Of a stretch of DNA of 64,000 nt, positions 1 through 11,031 are shown piece by piece. Numbering within the stretch: the stretch's first letter is position 1; the number at the start of each line of letters is the position of its first letter. This DNA is from Microdochium bolleyi. Its lineage: Eukaryota > Ascomycota > Sordariomycetes > Xylariales > Microdochiaceae. Location of the stretch: positions 248,001-312,000 of the forward strand of contig KQ964260.1 in the NCBI GenBank assembly GCA_001566295.1. The letters are read 5' to 3'. Both the position numbers and the translations under genes were made by a program. Below the pieces are notes generated by a model. The model was not told where the DNA came from, did not search any database, and saw only the letters and a program-made list of their open reading frames with translations.

Positions 1-2129
1 TGCGGGCTGGGAAACAGAGTCCAATCCTGACCAATGTCCAACAATGCTGCATCCATCCAGAAGGACGCACCATAGGTGGTAGATGAGGCATCTATCACTT
101 CTACCTGTTCAGTAGAGCTGAAGAGATCCACCTCGGGAGATCCATATGCCAGGAACTCCAGATTGCAAGGCTCCGGGACCGCTTCCAGTAACTCGTAAGT
201 ACGAGGGGGCAAAAATGTTGGAGCGGGCACAGCCGACGGCCTGCGCACAATTCTGCCAAAGTAGGGAATCTGGATGCTCTCCTCTGCGGTGCTGTCGTGC
301 TGTTGACGCCCGTTGCTCCACGACGAGAGCACCTGCAGCGCCCTGTGGCATTGACCGGCGATGGTACACCCCGTGCCACCCTCCAGCTTCCGGAAGACTG
401 TGGCCGCTTCCCCTAACAACCCCGCGTCTTCTGTCGAGCTGCGACTGGGCTGCGCAGAGTTGACCAGGAGAAGGACGACGGCTGCAGTGAAGCCAACGAA
501 GTCAGAGGTCTTGCAGTCGAACAGATAGACACCATGAACGCGGCTGCGGAGAAGCAGGAATCGGCGGAGCAGCTCTCGTGCTGCCGTTGCACAACTATGC
601 CCGCTGACATCAGTTGTCTTCAGGTGACCTCCCTTATTCGCCGCCATATTAGGGAGATGTGTGTACATTTCGACGTGGTAGAAGAAAAACTGGACGAGTA
701 GTCGGTCGACCAGCTCGTCAAGCTTCGGGCCGGCCGATGGGAGGCGTGTGGGCATATTCCACCATGTTTCGGGCGCTAGAGACTTCAACTTGGCAATTCT
801 CTGTGACAGAACTCGACTTTCGGCAATGGAAGTGCCTTGGCGAATGTTTCTGTCGATGACCTTTCCCGCTTCAATGGCGCATTGGTGTACAAACTGTCCA
901 ACCCACACATTCTCATCATCGGTGGCTGTCGGCAAGGTCGGAGCTTCAGATTCGTAAAATGTATCGCTAAAGCCTGAAGGCAATCCCAAGAGCAAGCTCG
1001 TGAACCGGTCACCATGATATATGGCCCACCATATTCGTTGAAAGGGTGTAGCTTTCTCGGAGCTCTGCCTATATATGCCCTGACCGTAGGGGAGGAGGTT
1101 AGCTCGAACAATGCGCTTTGATGCTGCCTGTAGCCTACCATCATCTGAGCCATCATCATTCCTTTCCTCCAGGTGAGCCAAGCACGTCGAGGCTGCCCGA
1201 TGTCGGTATATGTTTTGGCAACGAGGACTAGACACTCGAGGCCCGCAAGCGTCGCTGCGAGTCCAAAGTCGGAGAGTATCACATCGTCAACAAGGTTGTA
1301 GAGGCTAGCGTTTGACCCGGTGCTGCGTGCGTACGCAACAGCAAGGGTGCCCACTTCCGCAGGAGTGCTGCTGGTGTAGGCATGAGCGGCAAAAGCCGTC
1401 AGCGGCTCAATCGGATGCGTCTGCGAGATGATATGTGTCTTCCGACGGAAGCTGTTCCACCAATCCGCGCCACTTTCGAGGGCAGTGAGGAGGTCATCGT
1501 AGCTCGGCAGATTCGATCGTAGAACTTTGCAGGCTCTGGCTGCACGCTCACGGCCGTGCTCAACCCTCGCTAATAAGTGCGGCGCCTTGCTGGCAGAGCT
1601 TCCAAGTGCCCCTGATACTGGAGTCGATGCCTCCGTTACGCTTGGCTAGTAGCACAGTGTCAGTCGCATAAAATGCATAGAGATGCTACCAGAGCTACGC
1701 CGGCTGCCTCACGCACCTTGTCGAAGCTGACAGCAGCTAAAAATGGAGGCTGCGGGCTCAGGCCCGTGGATAAAACTCGCAGGTCGGCTGATGTATCTTG
1801 GCCGTTTCTTTCTAGTTCCATTTCGGCATTGTGGGATTCGTGGTGAGTTTGTTGGCAATGTTGAGACTGGTCTCGTTGTTCTTCTCTGGCGTCGCTCAGT
1901 GGAGAGCAGTCACTCGTGCCTTGCTCTATGCACGTCGTCCCGCGAGTGCTACAGGAACCACATATCTGGGCGCCGGGTGCAAAGGTGCACCGGATCTTGC
2001 GTTGGCGGCCTATCTGACAAGTTAGACGGGACACGAAACAGGTGCTCCGGTGCGGTAGCCAGGGCCAAGCTAGAGCCCACGCGTGACAAGATACGTACAT
2101 TCCCTACAACTGCGTGTCCCCCTCCGCAT
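1..2129 (-). CDS. Zn(II)2Cys6 fungal transcription factor (3' end cut by window)
   Basis: Nuclear DNA-binding regulator. The reading joins exons 2129-2099, 2009-1717, 1645-1139 and 1079 to below 1; all phases agree. The N-terminus reads MRRGTRSCRECRQRKIRC, followed by a second CxxC and a final Cys, which is a complete Zn2Cys6 cluster. The first intron (GTACGT donor, CTAAC branch, ATAG acceptor) splits the codon of the second Cys (T|GC); without splicing that Cys appears as Gly. Downstream, FRRKTH, a motif around GQPRRAW, and WWAIYHGDRFTSLLLGLPSG match the fungal-specific transcription factor domain. About 636 residues are present and the frame is still open at base 1, so the C-terminus is missing. 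It is divergent from the dehydrogenase at 2711 and may share its promoter. The target is unknown. Confidence 0.85.
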
Positions 2130-2710
2130 ACGCTTCACCGGCTGCGGGGGTGGGCTGACAGGCTCTGTGGCTGGGAACCGCGGAATCATGGCGTTCTACG
2201 CATTCAGTCGAGGTTGCCTGCGTGCGTTATTGGGAGGGCCAGACCAGCGATCCGTGGTCAAGCGTCTGCGAACTGCCGGATGGACGAGCGGACGAGCCGG
2301 AGGAAGCGGACGAGCCGGACGAGGCGGCGGGGCCGGACAAACAGAAACCCCCAGCATCTTGCGACCCCGCTTTCTTGGTCTGGTGGGAACAAGCTGCTGA
2401 GTCAGCTCCACTTGTCCAGGCCCCATCCAATCAGAAGTGTCCAAGGTCTTCTCGTCCGGGATAGATCCGGCTCTTCGTCCGTACTATCTCCGTCCGAGCG
2501 GGCGGAAACGTCGCAACCGCGAACCACTGGATGTCGCCAGCACTGTAAGCTAGTAGTGTGAGCAACGGTCAAAGTACAAAATGGCTTCTTGATCTCATAC
2601 AGAATGGTCTTTCTCGTATCATCATCGCCACTCAAATTCACTTGCATCTTTGAACAAGTAGCAACACCTCATTATCCTATTGGCATCGTCTCTCCCCATC
2701 ATCACGCACA
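2130..2710. promoter_or_regulatory. Divergent intergenic region between Zn2Cys6 regulator and SDR
   Basis: About 580 bp separates the two divergent start codons, so it should hold both promoters. It contains a GC-rich 9-bp minisatellite (2282-2334) with many CGG triplets, the half-site type read by Zn2Cys6 proteins. No gene is supported here. Confidence 0.5.
2282..2334. repeat. 9-bp minisatellite, unit GGACGAGCC
   Basis: Six consecutive 8-9 bp units related to GGACGAGCC are visible: the first lacks one base, the third is GGAGGAAGC and the last is GGCGGGGCC. Each junction creates CGG or CCGG. It lies between the divergent regulator and dehydrogenase. Confidence 0.7.
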
Positions 2711-3727
2711 ATGGCTCCTCGTGTCTGGCTTGTTACTGGAGCGACTTCGGGCATTGGCGCCGCTCTGGTTCAGGAGATAGTCTCTCGTGGCGATAAAGTC
2801 ATTGCCTCGGGCCGCAAGGTCGAGGAGCGTCTTGGAAGCATCAAATCGGACGACATTGCCCTACTGGAGCTTGACATCACGGCGAGTGTGGAGGATATTA
2901 CAGCAAAGCTCAAAGACGCCACATCCATCTTCGGGCACATCGATATTGTCATGAACAATGCTGGCATGTCGGCGATGAAGAGTGCCGAGGAGGCCAGGTA
3001 CGTCCCGCTGTCAATTTGGAGCTACGCACTTTTGTGGGCATGAATACCGGTGCCGGAGCCAACAGGCTGACATGCAAGCAGTGAGGACTTCATCAACACC
3101 ATGTTCCAGGTCAACCTCTTCGGCCACATGCGCATCACCCAGGCCATCCTGCCCTTTTTCCGAGCACAAGGCCACGGCACTCTGGCCTTCACTTCCTCCA
3201 GCACCCTCTGGGCGCCCCTGCCCTTCATGTCGCACTACGCCGCGTCCAAAGCTGGCCTGAGCGCCTACGTCGAGGCGCTGGACAAGGAGCTTCGCCCGCT
3301 CGGCATCCGCTGTGTCGCCATCGAGTGCGGCGGGTTCCCCACGAGCCTGGGCCAGCCTCGTGACACGTCCCAGCAGGGCTTCGGCGCCGGCGGGCCTGCC
3401 ATCAAGGCATATGAGCCGCTGTTCGGGAAGCTGGTGGGCAAGTTTGTCGCAAACCCCATGGATCACATGCCGGGAGATGTGCAAAAGGCCTCGAGGCGCA
3501 TCGTAGATGTTGTCAGGCGCGAGGGGCTGGCTGCCGGGCTGCCGTGGGCGGTCCGGGTGGCATTGGGATCGGATGGAATGGGGTCGGCCAAGCAGCGGTG
3601 TGAACAACAGCTTCAGCTCGTCCAGCGCTGGCAAAAGTTGAGCCTGAGCACCGACCGGGAGGAGGGCAAGGAGTCGGTTGCCCTTAAGGACATGTTTGAG
3701 TTCAGCACCGTCCTGGAGTCCGATTGA
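2711..3727 (+). CDS. Short-chain dehydrogenase/reductase (SDR)
   Basis: Predicted NAD(P)-dependent oxidoreductase, 310 aa, from exons 2711-2997 and 3082-3727. The intron has a GTACGT donor and GCAG acceptor. The classical SDR features are present: TGATSGIG cofactor motif near residues 9-16, NNAG, a Ser in the TSSS segment, and HYAASK with the catalytic Tyr and Lys. The long C-terminal part after GGFPTSLG resembles SDRs related to retinol or 3-ketoacyl reductases; the substrate cannot be assigned. No signal peptide is seen, so it is probably cytosolic. The ATG at 2711 gives the Rossmann motif at the normal distance from the N-terminus. Confidence 0.9.
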
Positions 3728-4472
3728 CAGCATAGAGCAGGCAGCGACGATGAGAAATAGTTACAGGAGGGATTTGATGTGTGAGAAAGGGGTCCAAATA
3801 GAGCAAATATGTTCATTGTTGAACAGAGCTACCGTAGTGATGTTTGCAACTCTTAGACGGTCGAGGGGCGGTAGGACGAAGAAAGAAAGGATGCTCTTGT
3901 CACGATTCAACCGGTCAACCGTCTGGTCGGGCTTCTGTGGGTTGCTGTTCTGCGGGTAGGTAAAGCCTTTGTGTTACTACTGCTGCATCGAATTTCGTTC
4001 TCTCTAGATGTTACTATATCTTTTTAAAAAGATTGTACGTTAGTTAATTGAAGGCCGAGTTTAACAAACTTACTACCATAGTGACTTTTGTGTTAATCCG
4101 CTCCAGTGGGATAGTCAAGATGGTTAAAGCGTATGGATATATTCATTTATTTTGATAATCCAGCGGTAGCTGAGAGCATGCTCCCTGTCAAAAGTGGCCA
4201 CCAGAAATGTTCTATTGTTGTGAGATTTCTTTATGGATAGTGTCTGGTCTTTCCTCAGCCTTGGAGCCTTGGGAGGGAGTAGCATGACTAAGCGGGGAGC
4301 TCACCGCCTACATTCTGCCGCTCTCGTCAGCGGACTTGGCCCGCCGTGCTTGCCCAACCTCGAGCCCGTCCGTTGCATGTGCACTCGGACACAGCCCGAG
4401 CCCGACCCATCCGGCGACACACTCCGGCATCAAGGGATTCGGCCTGCCTCTATCCTGCTCATTGCACGCAAC
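3728..4472. other. Intergenic, AT-rich
   Basis: No gene is supported. The stretch around 3960-4160 is clearly more AT-rich than the flanks, with TTTTTAAAAAG and several TTA/TAA runs, and probably includes the 3' UTR of the SDR gene. Confidence 0.4.
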
Positions 4473-5237
4473 ATGGCACCTCCAGAGCCCCCAAATAATA
4501 CCTCCCAGGAAGAGCCGGGACCATCAGCACCGTCTTCGTCTTCGTCTTCGTCTGTCAACCCGGAGGTGCAGTCAGCCTATAATGACCTCCGCCGCCTGAT
4601 TCCCATGCTGGCCTCGGAGCTCGACCAGCTGCGAGCAGCCCTCCGAGAACACAACCTCTGGCTCCAGCGGTACGGCCACTCGGTTGCGTCAGCTCCAGCA
4701 GCCTCTCAGGATGCCCTCACAGGACAGCCACCACCTCCGGCTGGCCAGCCATCGCAAAACACACCTTCGACAACATCGTCAGCATCAACACAACCACAAC
4801 CAACGTCAGGCTCGGACTCAGCAGCACCTGCGGCGGGCGACCTTCCCAGCTACTCCGGCGTCCCCGAGCTTCCCGGCTACTCTGCCTCCGACGTCCCGCC
4901 CTACACCGGCGGACCCAACTCGGTCTCCCTGATGGCGAGCTCCGCCTCGACGTCAACGCGCGAGGAGGTCGAGCACCGCCGCGACGAGCTGACCAACTGG
5001 CTCGCCGAGGGCGAGGACACGCTGCGCGAGTACTCGGCCCGCTTCGCACAGCTCGGCGAGGAGCTCGGCATCTCCCCGCCTGAGGACGTCCTGGGCACGT
5101 GGAACGAGGCCAGCCCGGACAACGCGCTGCCCGACTACGCACAGGTCGAGACGCGCGAGGAGCTCATGGTCGGAGGCGTCGGCGAGGTCCCGCCGCCGTA
5201 TGTCAGGGGCAAGGCGCTCGAGACGGCGGCGCAGTGA
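4473..5237 (+). CDS. Hypothetical PY-motif-rich protein
   Basis: Unrecognised protein of 254 aa. The chosen start at 4473 has a good context (CAACATGGC); the same frame is open back to an ATG at 4233 (334 aa), but that extension looks like translated leader. There is a low-complexity Ser run near the N-terminus, then a hydrophilic segment predicted helical (LIPMLASELDQLRAALREHN), a Pro/Gln/Ser/Thr-rich linker, and five short motifs: LPSY, LPGY, VPPY, LPDY and PPPY. A second charged helical segment (EEVEHRRDELTNWLAEGED) lies between the third and fourth. LPxY and PPxY motifs are typical ligands of WW domains such as those of Rsp5/Nedd4 ubiquitin ligases, so an adaptor role is possible but is inference only. 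Confidence 0.6.
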   Translation: MAPPEPPNNTSQEEPGPSAPSSSSSSSVNPEVQSAYNDLRRLIPMLASELDQLRAALREHNLWLQRYGHSVASAPAASQDALTGQPPPPAGQPSQNTPSTTSSASTQPQPTSGSDSAAPAAGDLPSYSGVPELPGYSASDVPPYTGGPNSVSLMASSASTSTREEVEHRRDELTNWLAEGEDTLREYSARFAQLGEELGISPPEDVLGTWNEASPDNALPDYAQVETREELMVGGVGEVPPPYVRGKALETAAQ

Positions 5238-5507
5238 TTTGCCAGGGTCGTGTGTTACGTGCATCGTCAGCGGGGACGCGAGGCGTTGGTTTGATTTGTG
5301 CAGGAGGATGGGCAGAAGGCATAGATTCAAGACAGGCAAGCAAGCATTCCTACCTATGTGTAGTTTTGCAAAAAGCGACACCATGACAGCAGTTGCCCAT
5401 GCAAGTACGTACATGTACGGTGGCAGGATCAGTCATCAGCACTCCGATGACCACATCACTACGGAGGAAGGCAACGTTATTGATATTGGCCCGCTCTCAA
5501 CCCGCAG

Positions 5508-8153
5508 CTATGTCACTCTGTCTGGCCTGCCGACGACGTCAAATACAACCCCAGCCTGTCCAAACAGCGCCTTGAGCTCGCTCGCCCCATACAGCAGCTC
5601 ATCGACCGGATACCAGCGCATATCATCATCTTCATCGCCATCGTCGTCCGTCAGCCCAGCGATGTCCTCGCGGTGTTCGATGTATTGCAGCAGCGCCTGG
5701 TCGACTTCCACCACAACGCGCTCCAGCCTCTGGTAGATCCTTCCTCGGCCACACACGTCCGCCAGCCGCCGCAGCGCGAGCGGGAGCAAAGTCTTGTGCG
5801 CAAACTCTAGATGCCGCTTCCTATCGCGCTGGCGAATGAGCTGAGCCTCGAGATCTATCGCAGCGAGAAAATCGCCCGTCTGCTCCGTCTCTGCCGCGGC
5901 GAAGGCTTCGAGTAATGCAAGCACCCCAGGCTGGCCCCCTTGTCTGCAATCCCCAGGCTGATCGCCAGAAGTGCTGGCCTCGGAGGCCGAATCGACAGCA
6001 GCAAGATCCAGGCGCTCGGTGAAGTCCGGGATCCCATTGCCAGACCCGTACTCCCCGCCTCGGGCCCAGTACGGACTGCGCGGTACGGCGTTGAAGTCTG
6101 TGATCCGCAGCTGCCGCACCGAGCGGGGGATGTTGCGGAGTAGAGGGAGCTCGTGTTCCCAGTCTCTGCTATTGTGCAAGGCGTGAGTCCTGTTTTCCGG
6201 ATCTGCCGGGGCTGTTGATTTCCCTGGTGTCATCTCGTCGTTTTTGCCACCCTCGCTGGCAGGAGGGAATGTCTCCGTCGCGCCGTCACTGTGCTGCTCT
6301 TCGACTCGCAGACCACTGCCATGACCACACAACAGCTCATCCACCGTCTTTCCGAACCCCTCCATCGCTTCCTCGATCTGCTCTGTCCCCCGCAGTCCCA
6401 TCCTCCAGAACGTCCACAGCTCGCGGTTCGTCGCCAGCAACGGCAGCGGCACACACAGCTCCTCCACACTCGTCAGCATCCCCAACGCCACCAGCGGTCG
6501 CACGACCGGCCCGCTACTCACTACAGCATTCCCACCACCGCCAACGCCGCCCAGCTGCTGCTGCTGCTGCATCGCCAACCACACCGCCGGCACCGGCGCA
6601 GTCACGTCCCAGCACGTCCCCAGGTCCACGCGGCGCAGGGACCGGGCGTGCCGCGCGAGCGCCTTGTCGCAGATCGACAGCGACAATGCCGTCGTGCCCT
6701 TGAGCAGCGCCCCCACCGCCGCGGGAGGCGGCGTGTAGTGAGGCTGCGCGACGGCGAGCTCGTGCAGGCTGTCCGGTTGTCGGAGGCGAGTCAGGTCGTG
6801 GAACGCGCCGAGGTGGCTCACCGCGACGAGCTCGTGGTCCGGAGACGGGGAGCTGATGTGCACGCGGCGGAGGGGTGCTCTGTGGCGGCGATGCCGTTTT
6901 GGTTGTAGTGGTGGTGATGGTGATTCAACGCTGGCTGTGTCGTGCACTTCGTCGGCCTGATCGTCGTCATCGTCGTCGATCTTCATGAACTCGAACCATC
7001 CCCACTTTGTCCCGTGCGTGGCGATCTCCTCGACCGCGGGAGCGAGGGCGAGCGCCGGACAGGCGTCCCCTCGCGCGAGATAAGCATGAGGTGACGCAGC
7101 TTCGTTGAAGATGCCGTACTCGTCCTCGTCATCCTCCTCGCCCCCAAGACTTCCGCCATTGCTGTCTGTGCTGGCAGTGATGGACCGACGTGCCGCTTCG
7201 AGGCCAGCCATCCCCGTAAAGGACACGCGCCGCAGCTTCTGTAGGGTCGTCTGGCTCAGCTCTAGCCTGTTGTCGCCATATGCCGCCCTGAGAAGCTCAT
7301 CGAGGACCACGTACCGCCCGGCCTGTTCGCCCGATGCGGAACGCCAGGGTGGGCAGAGCAGCCGCACGGCCCTTACTTCAGTACACAGCATCAAGATCGC
7401 GGCCATGACGCGCTCAGGAACACACGCTGATCCCAGCGTGCCCGGGTCGAACGCCAGCATTCTCATCGTGGCAGCCTCCGCCCCAGCGCTCCCGATCGTC
7501 GTCCCGCACAGCCCGGCCAGATGCAGAGCCCTGGCCTGCAGCGAGTCCCGGGACGAAGGGAGCCGGACGGTCGGGGACACTGCGTCCCATGCTGCACTGA
7601 TCCCCTCAGCGTCTTTGATCGGATAGGCGCCCTGTTGATAGTACGTGGCCTGCTGTTTGAGCAGGACGAAGCTCTCGATGTCGTGGATCAGATTGCTCAA
7701 ACGGCCAGTGGCGTCTTCAAGAAGTGTGCGCAGGAGCAGCGCAGGGCCGTCAGCTGTAAGTGGGCAAGGAAGCCTTCCATCAAAGGCCGGCTCCGTCGTC
7801 GAAGGCTGCATCGATGTCGGCTGCGGTCTCCCGCGGCTCAGGTACACCCGCGCGTACAGCCGCGGCGTGGCGGCTTCCGCCAGCGTACTGCATGACAGGC
7901 ACAGGCTCGCCAGGGTGTGTCGCCTTTGCTTGTCGCGGGAGATCCCATGGGGGTCGTCGCCATGCTCACCGCTTGCGCGGGTGTACTCCTGCCTGCGACG
8001 GTCTCCGGTGTCGCTGCCAGATGTTGCTGCCGGCAGACCGTCCCGCGCGAACTCGTCATCCAGATGCTCGAAGATGATGTCGAGCACTTCAGCTGGCAGG
8101 GACAAGATCCCAGCCCGGGCCGCGCGTGCAGATTGGTCCGATAATGACGGCAT
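5508..8153 (-). CDS. F-box domain protein, large
   Basis: Likely substrate receptor of an SCF ubiquitin ligase, 881 aa, apparently one exon. An F-box-like segment, ILSLPAEVLDIIFEHL, starts near residue 16, which supports the ATG at 8153; the frame is open upstream to 8468, adding 104 residues that look like leader. The remainder has scattered leucine-rich stretches, an Asp run (IDDDDDDQADE), a short Gln run followed by Gly repeats, and an acidic stretch near the C-terminus. No recognisable repeat class (LRR, WD40) could be fixed by eye, so the substrate is unknown. Confidence 0.75.
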   Translation of the reverse strand: MPSLSDQSARAARAGILSLPAEVLDIIFEHLDDEFARDGLPAATSGSDTGDRRRQEYTRASGEHGDDPHGISRDKQRRHTLASLCLSCSTLAEAATPRLYARVYLSRGRPQPTSMQPSTTEPAFDGRLPCPLTADGPALLLRTLLEDATGRLSNLIHDIESFVLLKQQATYYQQGAYPIKDAEGISAAWDAVSPTVRLPSSRDSLQARALHLAGLCGTTIGSAGAEAATMRMLAFDPGTLGSACVPERVMAAILMLCTEVRAVRLLCPPWRSASGEQAGRYVVLDELLRAAYGDNRLELSQTTLQKLRRVSFTGMAGLEAARRSITASTDSNGGSLGGEEDDEDEYGIFNEAASPHAYLARGDACPALALAPAVEEIATHGTKWGWFEFMKIDDDDDDQADEVHDTASVESPSPPLQPKRHRRHRAPLRRVHISSPSPDHELVAVSHLGAFHDLTRLRQPDSLHELAVAQPHYTPPPAAVGALLKGTTALSLSICDKALARHARSLRRVDLGTCWDVTAPVPAVWLAMQQQQQLGGVGGGGNAVVSSGPVVRPLVALGMLTSVEELCVPLPLLATNRELWTFWRMGLRGTEQIEEAMEGFGKTVDELLCGHGSGLRVEEQHSDGATETFPPASEGGKNDEMTPGKSTAPADPENRTHALHNSRDWEHELPLLRNIPRSVRQLRITDFNAVPRSPYWARGGEYGSGNGIPDFTERLDLAAVDSASEASTSGDQPGDCRQGGQPGVLALLEAFAAAETEQTGDFLAAIDLEAQLIRQRDRKRHLEFAHKTLLPLALRRLADVCGRGRIYQRLERVVVEVDQALLQYIEHREDIAGLTDDDGDEDDDMRWYPVDELLYGASELKALFGQAGVVFDVVGRPDRVT

Positions 8154-9231
8154 GGTAGTGCGTGCTGAGAGCACACAACTTATTCGCGCTGGGCCTGACA
8201 TCTGCTTCAAGTGGTCTTTGAATGCCAATGAGGATGACGGCGGTGTGACGTGACGGAATCGTCGCACATACAGGGCTGTTGCGCCAGGGGCAAGTGAACT
8301 CAGTGCCTGTCTGTTCAAGCGTGCCAGATAGGAGAAAGGGATGCTATCTCGTCTGGACAGAAACTCCGCAAGCCAGAGGACAAACGCAGTCACAAAAGTG
8401 GAAAGGGACGTTTGGTTCACTGAGCGACTGGAGAGTGCACGAGTACGCCAGCTATCATGTCTGGTCACGACTCGTGGGCGGTGTTCTAGCGAAACTCAAA
8501 CCAGCGCGGGACAGCCGCGTGGCTGGGTGGTGGCGTCAGACCTCGGAGAGCATGATGCGGATCTTTGGCCCCTCATCACTGGACTGGCGGCAAGGGCTGA
8601 ATATCTCCGAGTAGCAGCAGATTTGCCCCTGAGGGCCTGAGGGCACAGCCGACCGGGGCATCCTCTCCCCTGGGACCAGCTTCTCGTGCACATCAGGCTA
8701 CTTACTAGCAGCTCCATTCGTAACACTTGTCACGTTCCTTTCCCAGAATCCGCAAAGTGGCAAGATCACAGGCAGAGTGTCAGTACCAGAGATACGCTTC
8801 AAGCAGTGCAGTCGCTATAGTCTCGATTCGTTGTGACCTCGGTGCTGAATAGAGGAAATCCCCGTGTGCGACGAATGCTGTGCACCAGCGGGTTGAGAAT
8901 CAACCACTCAGCTGTGGTTAAACCATCTCTAGTGTCAATCCAAGCAACTGATTATGAATTATGAAATTTGGGAACACGCTAGCGTATGTATCCCGCATTA
9001 ATTATGGCTGTAGTCCATAGTGGAGGATACCACGTTTGCTACATGTATCAATCGACTCGTCTATTATTGAGATCTGACCTGTTGATTGATTGTCTTCCCC
9101 GGCCAGGAAGCACCCCTTCAGGCTCCGCCTTAGTGCCTATCAAAATACTGCTCCCCAAACCACATAATTCACCACTTCCCACCCCGACATCTGGCCTGAC
9201 CCCCTGACTCGGCCGGATTGAACCTCCCAAA
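8154..9231. other. Intergenic
   Basis: The first 315 bp could be 5' leader or an N-terminal extension of the F-box gene. The rest contains no supported gene or structured element and should include the 3' UTR of the tyrosinase gene. Confidence 0.4.
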
Positions 9232-10402
9232 TCAGTACGTGTAGCACAAGCTCTTCGAGATGTCAATGACATCCCGTACCTTGATATCCGGCACGATGCC
9301 GCCCATGGGCAGGAGGTCGTCCAGGCTGACCTCGCGGCGGGTCGTCTCGCCGAGGTGGAGTCCGCTGCCACTGTAGGCCTCGCTCCTCGTCTCCGGGTCC
9401 ATCTGCTGCCACTGCCACCACAGCTGGTCGATTTTTGCGTGGTGCAAGAAGAAGAGCGGTTCGTTGGGCGAGGTTGTGGGGTTCATCTCGCCGCCGAGCG
9501 AGGCGTGGATGACACCGTGCGGCGACCCTTCGAGCGTGCCGTGGTAGACGGTCCAGTTGCCTGATTCGTTCTGCACCTTGGCCACGGCCTCGGGCGTGAT
9601 GCTCGTCTTGGACATCTGCTCAAAGGCCGCCGGCTCGGACACCTCGGGCATCCCCCGATACAGGCAGTGCCCGCCTTCCACCTGCAGCTTCGGCGAGACG
9701 GCCAGGTAGTAAGGGCGCAGGTCCTTAAAGGCGCCGTCGTCGACGCATTTCAGCGCCCGGCCGTTCCCGGACGGGTCCGGGGAGGGTTCGGTGCGGGAGG
9801 TGCTCCCGTCGCCGCCGAAGCCGCGCTTGGGGTCGGTGGACATAACAGAGGAGAAACGCAGGCCAGCGCTGTCCTGGGTCCAGTCCCAGTATCTGGAAAG
9901 AATGGAAACAAGTTAGTGCGGGGACTCCTGAGCCGTTGCGTCGGCGGCGATGCGTCTGAAGAAGTATGGTGGTACGTACGTGCCAGGGCCCGTGTAGCCG
10001 CACTCAGCCAATGCCTCGAAGTAGACATGAGTAAAGTATCTGTGCCACGGCAGGAAAGGTGCGCCTCCGTGGACTGGGATCGCTATGTTAGCCAGAGGAA
10101 CAATAATGTACCTGTCTTCGGTCAAGGAAACTCAGCTATGCGTGATGGTACGTACTGTAGTTGCTAAGCTGGAAATGGACGTAAGGGAAGTCGTCGTAGA
10201 GCGTCGACTTCTCGAGCCCGATACGCGAAGGCTTGGTCGTGAGGCACTTGACGGCGGCGATGTAGCCCTCCTGGTCAGCGGCACTGAGTTCCCTCCACTC
10301 GACACGCTTCGTGGGCGATACGCAGGCGGCACTGTTGACGCTGACCGTCGGAAGAACAGCAGCGCTGGCAGCGGCGACGAAGGGGATCAAGACGGGCTTC
10401 AT
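9232..10402 (-). CDS. Secreted tyrosinase (type-3 copper protein)
   Basis: Predicted o-phenol-oxidising binuclear copper enzyme, 336 aa, from exons 10402-10156, 10082-9980 and 9892-9232. Introns have GTACGT donors and CTAAC branch sites. An N-terminal hydrophobic signal peptide is followed by the copper A site: a His in FPYVHF (residue 75), one in PVHGG (86) and one in LPWHRYF (95). YWDWTQD is the usual tyrosinase signature and is created by the second splice. Copper B is seen as PHGVIH and FFLHHAKIDQLWW. The protein ends soon after copper B and lacks the long C-terminal lid of classical fungal tyrosinases, so it belongs to the short secreted class. The substrate (melanin precursor or other phenol) is not determinable. 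Confidence 0.9.
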
Positions 10403-11031
10403 TGCTGGGTTTGGTCTGGTATGATACGTCGCAAAAGGGTTCTTAGATTGTTGGGCAGGCTGTTCGAAATGATTGTGAAGAGTTGTTGTGAGCGAGTGTG
10501 GTGCGGAAGAGAACGACAGAAGGCTTAGGGGTATTCCTCAGTGTTCAGGCCTTTAGCCATGTAGGCATCGCTGGGTCTTTATGCTTCTGATCAGACCGGT
10601 GCCGTTGTCGTTATCGTGGTCCCCTGAGCCCCTGCTTGGCACACTCGGCCTATACGACGAGCCGTAAGTGGTCGGGCCGTGCATAACCCCATGGCATCCA
10701 CTTCTTCGAGTGCCGAGCTTCTACGCTCTGGAATACGAGCGGATCATCATGCCTGTGTCTAGTTCGAGCTAGCACGGAGCCTCCTGTCCCATAACCCTCG
10801 GCACCCTCCGTGACAAACCCACTATTACGACCTTGGCCGGATATGCCATTGACCATCGTTAGTAATTATGGCCCCGTGCCTGCCAGTTCCAGATTTAGCA
10901 ACGAATCGGAGGCTCTGCCCCTGTGCCAATCATCTCGCATAACTTCCGACAATGACTGACCGCGGCCTCTAAGTCCCAATCACAATATTGAAAAACTGAC
11001 AGCGAGCATCGCAGTTCCTTTTTAACCAACC
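10403..11031. other. Intergenic
   Basis: Upstream region of the tyrosinase gene and downstream region of the next gene. No coding or structured element is supported. Confidence 0.4.

Noticed and set aside
2011..2040. Loss of the second zinc-cluster Cys (CQIG) in the left regulator
   Set aside because: It is an artefact of reading through an intron; splicing at GTACGT/ATAG restores CRECRQRKIRC.
3011..3733. 240-codon frame antisense to the SDR gene
   Set aside because: Shadow of GC-rich third positions in the real gene; Arg/Gly/Leu-rich, no domain.
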